DNA of 64,000 nucleotides from Paraescarpia echinospica (Eukaryota > Annelida > Polychaeta > Sabellida > Siboglinidae). The stretch spans positions 25,088,100 to 25,152,099 of the forward strand of contig CM034532.1 in assembly GCA_020002185.1 (NCBI GenBank), given 5' to 3'. Positions 1 to 10,900 of this stretch are shown here, piece after piece. The position numbers and the translations under genes were made by a program. Each line of letters starts with the position of its first letter. The stretch's first letter is position 1. The notes under the pieces are model-generated. The model was not told the origin of the DNA. It did not search any database and saw only the letters and a program-made list of their open reading frames with translations.

Positions 1-1130
1 TTAGAACGAAGTAATACAGACGAGAGGGAGTGTTGTGTAACCAGGTGTTGAACCGGTACAACGATCTTTCCGACAAGTGTATGCAAGAAGCCCTGCGTGT
101 AGCCGTCGACACATTTCCCAGCATAGACGAAAACAAAGTAGAACCGCCTATAAAAAAAATTAATCGTGGAAAATTAAATCATCGACAGCGTGCCGAAAAC
201 TATGAAGCAGAAAGCACAACGACTCCTCAATAAAATGAAAGGTGTCGTAAGGTGGTTAACTTCGGAACCGTGTTGCGTTGCGCGTGCGCGTCACGACAAA
301 CGGATACCTGACTTGTTCAAAATAGAGTACGAAGGTAGAGGTTTCATCGGGTTGTGTAGTAATACATATTATTGTTTTGGAAATACGGATAAATTCAGCA
401 CACAATGTCTCAATAAGAGACAACGAAATTGACAAAGGTGTGTTTTTGAAAGTACTTAAAACCAGGAGGAGTGGGGTTGGGAAACATCGAGGGTTTCGGT
501 GAAAGTTCTGCACTATCTTATGTTTATTAGAAACAACGAGTAAACCCGATGGAACCTCTACCTCCCCGTTTCTGGTGTAATACACACGCAAGTAAACCTT
601 CTCGTGACCTACCCCTCCCCGTTTAACATACGGTCTTAGTTTAACCGTGATCAGGTACGATGTTTATCGACTCCGAAGTTGTGACATTTTCTACAAAGAT
701 TGTAGTATACTGTCTAACAGTGACTGTGTAACATATGTAGTCAATCTGTATATAGTGAAGGTTTACAAGACTTTATAATTGACACTTTCTCTTGGGTGTC
801 TGACAACAAGAATATATGTGTTGTAATTGTTTGTGACATTTTCTGTTGGGTGTCTGAATAAAATGTCATCAACAAATGGTGTCGACGTTTTATTGCTTAG
901 TTAAGAAACATTTCAAACTACATAACATGCAGACATTACAAAATCAAATACACGAAAGTCATTGTTCACTAAATCGTTCCCGAACATGTTCACAGACATC
1001 TTCATGGGTATGCCTCGACATCGATGCAACAAGTACACGACGCAATATTGTCTCACACACGAATTCAGCGTGTCGAGGTGGCAAACCGTAGGAGTCGAAA
1101 TATTCTCCACGTCCGTCTTTTGCATCGATA
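1..1130. other. Unassigned left edge with possible 3' UTR
   Basis: No recognised gene. A short plus frame is open from about 30 to 233 (67 codons, starting with GTG rather than ATG); it is charged and matches no family I know. It could be the tail of a final exon of a gene to the left. An AATAAA signal at 857-862 follows three loosely repeated motifs (GACA-TTTTCT and TTGGGTGTCTGA at about 680, 781 and 832), which would suit a 3' UTR. This is inference only. Overlapping frames on both strands look like chance openings. Confidence 0.25.
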
Positions 1131-1194
1131 AAAGGGACGATGACAGGAGGAAAGGTGACAAGAGAAAAAGCGACAGGAAAGAATGGATCGGAAT

Positions 1195-1700
1195 GGGCGA
1201 CTCCATTATGACAAAGACGGACAAGACACTGAGCGAGGGCAAGGACGTCGTTTTTTGTCTACCAGGGGCTAGGATAGAACGTGACTGAAAGGGTAGAGAA
1301 GGTATTGGACCATGGCAATGGAGGGCCTATACTAGTACACGTAGGAACAAATAATGCAGACAGGGATGGAACAACTGGGATAGTACAGAAATATAGACAG
1401 ATAGTGAGGAAGCTAAAGAAGACAAGATTTGAGCAGATTATTCTCTCAGGAATTTTGCCAGTAATGGGAGGAAGGGGGGCAAAGTATAGAAACTGCAAGA
1501 GGATGGCGATCAACGCACTAGTTGAGCAGATGTGTGAAGAAGAGGGGGTGGAATTCACAGATTTATGGGGATACTTTGTTGAGAGGGAAGATATGTACAT
1601 GAGAGATGGCCTCCATCTTAGTGGAAAGGGGGCAGCAGTTTTCTCAGAGAACCTGCTGCGATATGTTGACAGTGGGACAGGTTGCATCGATTTAAACTAG
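1195..1700 (+). pseudogene. LINE ORF1 fragment, SGNH-esterase domain
   Basis: The translated fragment carries the blocks of an SGNH-type esterase. A Gly-Asp-Ser-Ile nucleophile block lies near 1197 (frame changes after about 1288), a LVHVGTNNA block follows at about 1338, and a DGLHLSGKG block with the catalytic Asp and His lies near 1607. Esterase domains in ORF1 are known from CR1 and L2 LINEs. A frameshift at about 1285 separates the nucleophile block from the rest, so this copy cannot make an intact domain. The frame ends with a stop at 1698-1700. Confidence 0.8.
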
Positions 1701-1799
1701 ATTCGCAGGGGGACTCACAGAAAAGCATGAAACTTGAGGCATAGATAAAGACAGCACAAATAAATCAGCAAAGAACAGACTGGAAAACTCTTCTGAAGC

Positions 1800-2481
1800 T
1801 GGATATAAATGTGTTTGTTTAAATGCAAGGAGTATAGTAAACAAAAGAAATGAACTAAACGTTATGGTAGAAGATATTGACCCTCACATAATAGGTATAA
1901 CCCAATCCTGGACCACCACCGATATGTCAGATGCCGAATTGGGACTGACAGGATATGCAATGTTTAGGAAAGATAGAATAGGAAGAAAGGGAGGTGGAGT
2001 TATTTTATATATTAAACAATCTATCCAGGCTTATGAAATAAAATTAGAAAGAGGAGCAGATTGCGAAGAAGCTGTTTGGTGTAACATAGTTACAGGTAAC
2101 TCAACATTAACAGTTGGGTTAGTTTATCGAAGTCCAAACATAAGCATAGAAGAAAATGACAAAATACAAAACGCTGTAAGGGAAGTAAGCAAACGGGACT
2201 GTATTATTATGGAGGATTTTAACCATGGGCATATACAATGGAAATCTTTACAGAGTATGGGGAGTGAGGACCACAAGTTTTTAGTTTTAGTTCAATATAC
2301 TTTCCTTTCTCAACATGTGCTAGAACCAACCAGGGTTGAAAATATGTTAGACATAGTGTTGTCCTCACAGAATGAATTAGTTGACAATATCAAGATACGT
2401 GAGCCACTGGGGAGTAGTGATCACAACCAGATACATTTTACCATCAAAGTAAAATCAGAAAGGAATAGTAAAAAGCAGTAG
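1800..2481 (+). pseudogene. LINE ORF2 endonuclease domain, copy A
   Basis: An open frame from 1864 (and in-frame upstream to about 1800) encodes an APE-type endonuclease, the enzyme that nicks target DNA for LINE integration. Recognisable blocks are [13 protein letters not shown], the IGITQSW block, GGGVILYIK, the VWCNI block, VGLVYRSP, MEDFNHGHIQW and the terminal SSDHNQIHF block with the catalytic His. The usual GDFN of the catalytic block reads EDFN here. The frame closes at 2481, where the intact ORF2 would run on into the RT linker. Confidence 0.85.
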
Positions 2482-3780
2482 AGTAATTTCCACAAAGGAA
2501 TATATATAAGGACATGAGGAAATATTTAGCAAAGATAGACTGGAATAACACACTAAAAAATAAGACAGCAACAGAATGCTGGAATATATTAGAGTGAAAT
2601 TAAGTGCATAGTCGATAAATTTGTACCCTTCAAAAAACAAGGGAAACGGTCCAAAAAGAAACACTTATCGAAAGAAGACATTAGAAAAATTAAGTATAAA
2701 CAAATGATATGGAAGTCATATAGATGTACTGGAAATGACGAAGACTACAACATTTATAAAGACGCACTTAACCAAGCTACAGCTGAAATTATAAATTCAA
2801 AGAGAAGCTATGAACAACAATTAGCTAGTAATATAAAACATGACAGCAAGAGTTTTTATGCGTATGTTTGAAGCAAACAGAAAGTTCAGGATAAGGTCGG
2901 TCCTCTAGAAGATAGTGCTGGAAATATAATATCGGAGGGATTCTTAATGGCTGAATGAGTATTTTAGTTCAGTGTTTACCAGTGAAGATACAAGTTCATT
3001 GCCAGCACCACAGGCTAAGTTCAAGGGGGCAGATTCAGACTATTTAGGACAGTTAATTGTAACCCCGGAAATGGTAGCTAAGAAAATAAGGGGTATGAAG
3101 GATAATAAATCAGCTGGAGTGGATTGGATTCCGCCCAAACTACTACTGGAAATTGTAAAACAAATTAGCGTACCGCTTGCGACAGTTTTCAATTTGTCAT
3201 TAGAAGAGGGAGTGGTTCCTTTAGAATGGAAAGAGGCAAACATTATACCATTATTTAAAAAAGGTTCGAGATACAAGTCAGGTAACTATAGATCAGTGAG
3301 TTTAACATCAGTGATTTGCAAATTATTAAAAAAACTAATTAAAGATCACATGGTGGATTTTCTTGTTAAACATAACTTGATAAACCCATCTCAACATGTT
3401 TTTTCTAAAGCGAGGTCATGCTTAACAAATATATTATGTTTTTTGGAAGACATCACTAAATGGATAGATGAGGGATCACCAGTAGGTATCGTCTACTTAG
3501 ATTTTCCAAAAGCTTTCAACAAAGTACCACATCAAAGTTTTCTGCTTAAACTAAAGGCCCATGGCATAGGAAATGGTATAATAAAGAGGATAGAAAAATG
3601 GCTGATTGACAGAAAGACAACATATAGTAGTTGATGGGAGGCTTCAAACTGGAAATCGGTATTGAGTGGGGTACCACAGGGATCAGTACTAGGACCTATA
3701 TTATTCTTAATATATATCAACGATTTGGATGACGAAATAACAAGCAAGGATTAAAATTTGCGGATGATACAAAAGTATTT
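2482..3780 (+). pseudogene. LINE ORF2 reverse transcriptase, copy A
   Basis: The best open part (2972-3634) carries RT motifs of the CR1 group: [43 protein letters not shown] and IVYLDFPKAFNKVPHQ. The sequence carries on in other frames through [19 protein letters not shown] residues and KFADDT, the catalytic FADD box at about 3752-3765. Frameshifts occur at about 2950, 3634 and 3748. The enzyme would copy LINE RNA at the nicked target, but this copy is dead. Confidence 0.88.
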
Positions 3781-4665
3781 AGAAGGTTTAAAAGTGATGG
3801 AGATAGACAGCATTTACAAGATGATCTTGACAGGTTGATTAAATGGTCTGAAAAGTGGCAAATGTTGTTCAACTTTGGGAAATGTAAATACCTCCACATA
3901 GGACATGGGAACGAAGATGTAGAATATACAATGAGGGTACTGTACTAAATACTACTGTAAAAAAAGGACTTAGGGTTAACCATTAGTGCTGATATGAAGG
4001 TTTCAGAGCAGTGCGGAATTGCAGTTTCAAAGGGAAATCAAATCCTTGGATTAATTAGGCGAAATATAGCGTATAAGGAAAAATAACTACCCCGTTAATA
4101 ATACCGCTGTGCATAACAATAGTTAGGCCTCATTTAGAATATTGCATACAAGGGTGGGGGCCGTATCGCAGGAAGGACATAGATATGCTAGAAAGAGTAC
4201 AGCGGAGAACGACTAAAATGATACCAAAACCGAGGGATCTTAGTTATGAAATTCGCCTAAAAGAATGTGGTTTAACAACACTAGAGACCAGGAGATTGAG
4301 AGGAGATCAGATAGAAGTGTGTAAAGTATTGAATAGTTATGAAAATATTGATAGAAATATTTTTGTCAGTTAAGAAAGATAGAAAGACTAGAGGACATGA
4401 AGTTACATTACCAAAGGAGCAGTGTAGATTATATATAAAAAAGTTCTCATTTTTACAAAGGACTGTAAATGAATGGAACAGATTGTCTGCTTATTGTGTG
4501 GGTGCTAGTAGCGTGAATGTTTAAAAATAAAATTGACACATACCTCAGAAGGGCGGGATACACATAAATAAAAAGGTTGGACTCTCGATAAGCCAAAGGG
4601 CTTCCTTGTCCACCTGCTACCTAGAGTTAATTCTCTGGGTGGCAATCTTGCTAAATATAAGTTTA
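3781..4665 (+). pseudogene. LINE ORF2 C-terminal domain and 3' tail, copy A
   Basis: The region aligns by eye with the same part of the other two copies: a WSEKWQMLF block, [47 protein letters not shown] and [14 protein letters not shown], then [16 protein letters not shown] residues. Several frame changes break it. The 3' tail ends with GGTGGCAATCTTGCTAAATAT, as in copies B and C. This region is a protein-coding remnant with no independent function. Confidence 0.82.
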
Positions 4666-7120
4666 ATGTTGAATAGTTGTGATAGTATTATCTGATAAAA
4701 ATGTATCCTTATTTAATTTGTTATTTCATAGTTGGCTCGAGAGCCAATTATCGTCTCTACCCGAATCTGGAGTAAAGCCCCCTACCGGTAACATTGGCTA
4801 AAGCCAACTAATCTATATATATATATATACTTATCTTGCATGGTTTGGTCACTCTCGAAATTTTTTCACCCCTTATTGCATTAAATATGCCAATAGTCGG
4901 ATTTATTTATCACTAGCATTAAGAGTATGACTTACTAATTAATTTTTTTCAAAGCAAATTTAAGTAGACACACATTGGAGACGCTTATATTACCAACCTG
5001 TAGTGCACAAGATGGCAGCACTTTCGCAAATCATAAAAAGGTGAGTTACAGATAAAATACTTCATATTTCACTTTTTTACAAAATCACACTACCACAACC
5101 GACGGTATCTCAGAAAGTGCTCATGGGCATGGCACCTGTGAATAGCCCCGGGCCCACTCAAGGGTTTGGCTTTTGCAGTTTTGGTGGGGGGTCACAATTG
5201 AAACTTGTCCCAGGGCCCCAATACCCCATAATACGCCGTAGTTGGGGCATTTCTGGCAATGTCAAGTAGCAAAATAAAAAGGTAGTTTCCATGAACGAAA
5301 ATGGCGGTCACGTTAATAATGAAAGTGAATTATGTAAAGGCTTCCACTGTATACTATTATATTAATAACCACTATATACTATTTTACTAGTTTCCTCTCG
5401 CAACATTACCTTAATTATTATATCCGACCTTCCAGGCGTTCAAAGGCATGCAAATGCGAACTAATAGTAATAAGCCATGTTTTGCAGGAAGCCGTCTTGT
5501 TCCGTAATGGATAAAAAAATTTTTAACTGTTCTCATTTTACACTACAGCAGTGTAAATGCACACACACAAACCGATGCCGTTTAAAGTGTTTAATGCAAT
5601 ATCGCAGTGTTGTAGTACATAAAATATTGATGGCACCACATACGTCACACCACAAGCTGAAAACATAATCGAGATTCTTTGATGTCTAACAAATATGGTC
5701 ACCAGACCAAGTGTACGTCCATGAGGTGTGGAAAGCACCATCCTTCATACAACTTGTGGTTGTGCCAACAGACCTTTCACATGAAAAGTCATTTGAATCT
5801 TATTTTCCAATGTTATTCGGCAACAGGGTGAATTTGAAGGATAGAATTAAGTGATTTCACCAGAAGCAGTTTTCTAAGCAGGAGCTGCCAGGCTGATCAA
5901 CAAGTATGCTAATTCTGGTATCCGTAGGGCGTGCCTTAACAAATTTAATTTGTTTTGATCATCAGACATGATTCTAACTAAGAAGTGCACTAAGCCAAGT
6001 GTTCGCATCGTGCGCGCATCCAAATATCACGGTGTGTGAGAATACCTGGACATTGATACTACTGACGACAATAGCGTGTTCCAGGCTGCCTTAATCAAGC
6101 TGTGCACAATTACTACGTACCGTAGGCCCACATATTTTCACGCCCACACAAGTTAAAATCCTGGGTCCTATCGGGAAGATCACAAAACCTATATGTCAAA
6201 TGCAAACAGTAACGTTGTCCGTACAACTGTTTGCGTCAACTGGTCCCAGTAACAAATGGAATCATTCATAGCGCTGTGGTCCAGACATTTAGTTGCTATT
6301 GATTTTCCGGATGTTATCCGACCAAGGCGTGTCTGGAAGGCAATGCTCGAACGCCGGTACTATTTAATAATACCTTACTGGTGTGATTAATCCAGTCGAT
6401 GATTACAATGTTATTGACAAAGCTGATGTGGACATTTATAGCATATATAATTATAACATTATATAAACGTGCACTTGAGCGTGTGTCAACAAAGCATGTA
6501 AATAATTATTTGTTAGTATATATATATATAACATTTTGATATGTCTCAGATATGTGAAAAGCATTTAAAACAAAAACTATTTCATTGGTTTTTTCAAATA
6601 AACTGTATCAACATTTACGGTTACTTGGTTTCGAGCATGGTATGACCTGTAACTTGTAAATTAAATATTGCGCATTTATTTGGTATATCACGTGGCTGCC
6701 TGTAATTGCAATGTCTTATATAACATCCACACACAACATTACTGATGGCGAGTTTGCATTCATGTATATAAACACCCCTGCATTACACAGTACTTATATT
6801 TGTAGTCACGGTCATTTACCCCCAGTAACTAAACTGGTAGCTTTTGAAATGGAATTTATGCAAATTTGTTTTAAACCTCTGTAATGTAACCATAACAATG
6901 ATTTACAAGAGGATTGAAGTAACCGCTGAAAACCAGTGTTTTTCATTTCACTGTACTCTTGCAACGTCTAATTATTTTGCTTCCAGTAATGTTGTCAGCT
7001 TCTGAATCTGAAACAAATATAAAAAAGTTATTATTAGAAAGTGATGTACAGTTATATACGTAAGTATTTTGGAAATTATGTGTACAAGATTCAAGTATTC
7101 CTTATTACAGATTTGGAATA
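4666..7120. other. Gene-free stretch with AT tracts and an unrecognised decayed frame
   Basis: I see no confident exon on either strand. There are TA microsatellites at about 4815-4828 and 6520-6532. A G/C-rich patch at about 5140-5250 contains short inverted motifs such as GGGCCC and may be part of a MITE. From about 5920 to 6380 the plus strand is nearly open in one frame with several stops. That suggests a decayed coding sequence, but I do not recognise the family. Missing C-terminal TRPM exons could lie here undetected. Confidence 0.4.
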
Positions 7121-7365
7121 GAAAGAGGACCCTAATGCACTGCCAACGGATACAGGTGGAGAATGCGAATTCTAAACCATTACAACTGATAGTAGTCAGC
7201 TTTTTTGGTAAAATGATGACCCCTTATAATAATAGTGTAAGTTAAACCTTAAACGAAATAAATGTTTTAACCCTAACCACATCCAAGTAATAACTATTTG
7301 CATACCATGGTGCCGAGAGAGCGTACTCTACCAATCTTGGCACAGGAACGCTTTCAACCATTACA
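7121..7365 (+). repeat. Interspersed 245-bp repeat, copy 1
   Basis: This block is similar along its whole length to 35066-35312 on the same strand. Both start with GACCCTAATGCACTG, CAACGGA and AGGTGG, and both end with TGGCACAGGAA, GC-TTCA and CCATTACA or CCGTTACA. The spacing of the shared blocks is nearly the same in the two copies. It has no coding capacity and is probably a non-autonomous transposable element. I could not define terminal inverted repeats or a target site duplication. Confidence 0.6.
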
Positions 7366-7808
7366 ATAAGATACAGAACACAAATGCATTATATGCAAAT
7401 CAGGCATTATGCACATAGACCATTCAAACACAAAAACACTGTTAAGATCAAGACTAATTTCCAAAATTTATTGAAACAATTATGTAACAATGTCAGGTCA
7501 GATAAGAAGAACATTTGTATAGTGTCGCAAATCTCAATACATCCATTCGGGGCGCGCTTAAAATACATGCTGTGTGCAACACTGATAAGTTATGAAAATT
7601 ATGAATTAATTCAAATATTAGATAATCTATTAATTTAAAAAAAATGTTATATAAAAAATAATTATTAAAGATAAATTATTGGTATGGTCTGGAGACAGTG
7701 GCGCTGACAGAACAACGCCTTGCAACAGTATCTTTGGATTTGAACGACCACGACATATTCCCGCATTATAGCATAATATATCATAATATATATGGCACAA
7801 TGAATCTA
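7366..7808. other. AT-rich gene-free stretch
   Basis: One plus-strand opening (7384-7638) looks accidental, because it is very AT-rich and low in complexity towards its end. If the last donor of the 57-bp array is not used, the TRPM minus-strand frame runs to a stop at about 7781 within this stretch. Confidence 0.4.
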
Positions 7809-7973
7809 CATCCGCCAGGCAATGTTCTCACCTGTTTCTCCAGCGCATCGATCCTTTCGACTATGCATCCGCCAGGCAATGTTCTCATCTGTTTCTCCAG
7901 CGCATCCATCCTTTCAACTACGCATCCGCCAGGCAATGTTCTCACCTGCTTCTCCAGCGCATCCATCCTTTCG
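7809..7973 (-). repeat. 57-bp in-frame tandem repeat copying an exon end and its splice donor
   Basis: Nearly three copies of a 57-bp unit lie head to tail, with unit starts (CCGCCAGGCAATG on the plus strand) at 7812, 7869 and 7926. On the minus strand each unit encodes ERMDALEKQ followed by what would be intron (GTGAGAACATTGCC). Fifty-seven is a multiple of three, so the frame stays open across all units. The donor GTGAGA is intact at 7945-7940 and 7831-7826, but reads ATGAGA in the middle unit (7888-7883). Use of the distal donor instead of the proximal one would add exactly 38 residues. Confidence 0.9.
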
Positions 7974-10900
7974 TCCCGAGTGGAATCCCGCTGTCTCCTG
8001 CAAGGTAACTTTGAGGTAACTTTTGCCCAGCCCCGAGGGTAACCCTAATCGTGAGGCTCCACTGTACTTTAGCTTGCTTCTACTTATAATGTTTGTAGCA
8101 TACAAATTCTTGCGCTACACATGAATTATCACCTATAATATATATATATGTTTAATGAAAACGGGAATTGCTTAAAGACAAGTTATTTTAATTATAACAG
8201 CACTCTGAGCTTTTCACAACAATGTACTTTTTAATATAACATTCTGTTGGGAATCGTACTATGAAATGACTCAACACAATGCTGACACGTGCTGTGTTCT
8301 CACCTGTCCTCCTGACTTTGTTGCTTGTCAATCTGGCATACATACTCTTTTGCACGGATGTGTTCCCAGATAATCAACTCACTGTTCAAAGGCTCTGGGT
8401 AGTCCTTATCTGGATCATACCAAAACAAGTGGGTGGGTGGGTGGGTGGGTGGGTGGGTGGGTGAGTGAGTGAGTGAGTGAGTGAGTGAATGGAATGAATC
8501 CTTGTATGTTTATTTTCAACAACATCACCATACAAAATTCTAGTAATATGTCATTATAATTTTTAAAAGTAGATAAAAGGGCAAAGAGAAGTATAATACC
8601 TTTCAATAGTTGTCCTATTATTAGATAATATTAAAAATAAATACATAATAAATATAGGTGTAAACTTATATATATGACAGTGCACGCAAGTCTTACTGCA
8701 CCGTAATGTACTATCGACATCACATCGATTACCGTGATGCCGTATTTTCACATTCCAAATAACACTAAATGTTTAGCAGCAGTTGTTTTGAACTTCTGTT
8801 AATCGCAATCCAAAGATATTGTCGCGATATTAGAACAGCACATTGCAATATGCACACTGTCATAACTAAGGTCATTCAAAACTCTTCACAATTTCTTACT
8901 AATACATGCGAGTAAGTATTTACAGACCACGCCTACCTCCATAATTAAAGGGCATAAAAACACACATTGCTTGAATTCATATTATATTACATCCTGCTAT
9001 CTATTTCCATGTCCACCAAGCCCAAAAAAACAACTTCAAATTCCACATTTTATGCTGTGCATATTTTAGGCGCGCTTTTCGGGATGCCGAGATGTGACGT
9101 CACATATGACATATACTTGCATCAGGCCGACCCTTTCCATACATTCAAAGCATGTTTACAAGGATAGCTTTTGTGTCGAAACGAGCATCAGAATGAGTTA
9201 TTGTGCGATATTCCGATGTAATATAAACACTAGTCATTGTAGAGGAACAAGCTGTTATCTTACGGTTCCACATGAGTCTATTTTATTCAAAACAATGAAT
9301 GCGAATGGGCCTACAAGTCGACCAGGTTTCGCTGAGCTTCGGCTCATTTTCAGAATAATTTTTATATCCTCAGAAGCGACATTGTGCATTAATGTGATCC
9401 ACTCGATAGATGTTACCACTTACCACCACATCCTTAATGTTTTTTTTTCTTAAACACGCAAAAAATACACAGTAGCAAAACATTTCAAGTTGTACTTACG
9501 GAAGGGATTGTCTTGTTCTTCATAGGACTCTTCTCTTTTCCCATTTCCTATCTTATTGTTGATCGATACACATCCCTGGATGATGTGATAGATAATGTTA
9601 AAAGGTGGAGGCACTGGTGGTCGATCATAGTACTCCTTAATGGCACCGTAGCGCTGGAAACACCACACCTGATGTACGTTTTTCTGAATTTTCTTAAATG
9701 TGTAACTGCAACATAAATATGTTCAAGATTCAATAGTTTTCTTGTTCATTTAAAACATTGCAGATACACGCGTACAATAAAAGAACTGCTCAACACAACA
9801 CTGGTTCAACAAAGCTGTAGTAATTCCCACACTTCATTACTACCACCACAATAATCTACGTATGTGAAATGGAGGACAATAATTACTGCTCATACTATCT
9901 AGCCGAGATAGAATTTGTATGTGTAGTACAAAATCATAAACACTAATTATCGATTTCTTGTTCAAATATTGTCAGTTACCTTTGCCCAAACTATCCACTT
10001 AAGTTTGCGTTTTCTTGTTACCCCGCATTGTCTGTGTTTTTGGGAGATAACATAAAAGTCACCATTATAACTGATGTCATTCCAGGGGAGCAACAAGAGC
10101 TGGGTGTACATGCAACGTGCTATGATCGCTATATCTTACCTACACGAATCATGAGTCTTCCAGATCCACATTAAACTACGGTAAACCTCCGATATAGAGA
10201 ATTCGCTTATAATAACGAATTTCGCTTATACCGAATAAACAAATTTCGAATATAATGAATAAGAATACATTGGCCGGTCCCGAGTGATTCGTCACATTCC
10301 ATATTTACTGTATATTATTGGTTAAACAGTTGATCAACCATATTGTTTGACTACATATTCGTGTTTTCATTAACATACAATTACAATGTAAAACACTTGA
10401 TCAAGCTGTTGTTTAATTACATAATGTTTAATTCCTTAATATAAAATTACAATCTATACTAAATATTATCAATGTTATATATAATAATATGTTCAAACAA
10501 TGTATTCACTTTACCTGTAACATGGATCAAAATAAAGTCATGTTGTGTTGTTGTATAGTTTTGTCATAACATAATGTCATCCGTTACATGGTTAAGTTAA
10601 TTCTGCCAAAAAGCTTGCACGAGGTCATAATGGATCGGATGCACTAACTAATATTAAATATGACTTGAAATTTACATGTTACTCACCTGAACTTTGCAAT
10701 CAGAAGGTTGAGCATAAGAATGCTTGCAAAGAGGATGTAAACGGCTTCCATCACAATTGGGACAAACGCCGTGTTTTCAGGGCACCTGAACTTGGTATTG
10801 TTCATTGTTGCTACATCACACTCCATCGATCCTAGCAACAAACACAATGTTCAATATCACCCAGTAGTAGCTATCATATTTTCAACAAGCTATAGAAATA

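Larger units (their letters stand above)
1131..4665 (+). mobile_element. CR1-like LINE, copy A, 5'-truncated and decayed
   Basis: This is a non-LTR retrotransposon in the same family as the copies at 10993-15185 (minus) and 54260-58165 (plus). In order it holds the tail of ORF1 with an esterase domain, an ORF2 apurinic endonuclease domain, a reverse transcriptase, and the conserved C-terminal and 3' region. Compared with the other copies it lacks most of the charged part of ORF1, and ORF2 is broken by several frameshifts and stops. Its 3' end shares the motif GGTGGCAATCTTG with the other copies. It lies outside the recognised TRPM exons, on the 3' side of that gene. Confidence 0.9.
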
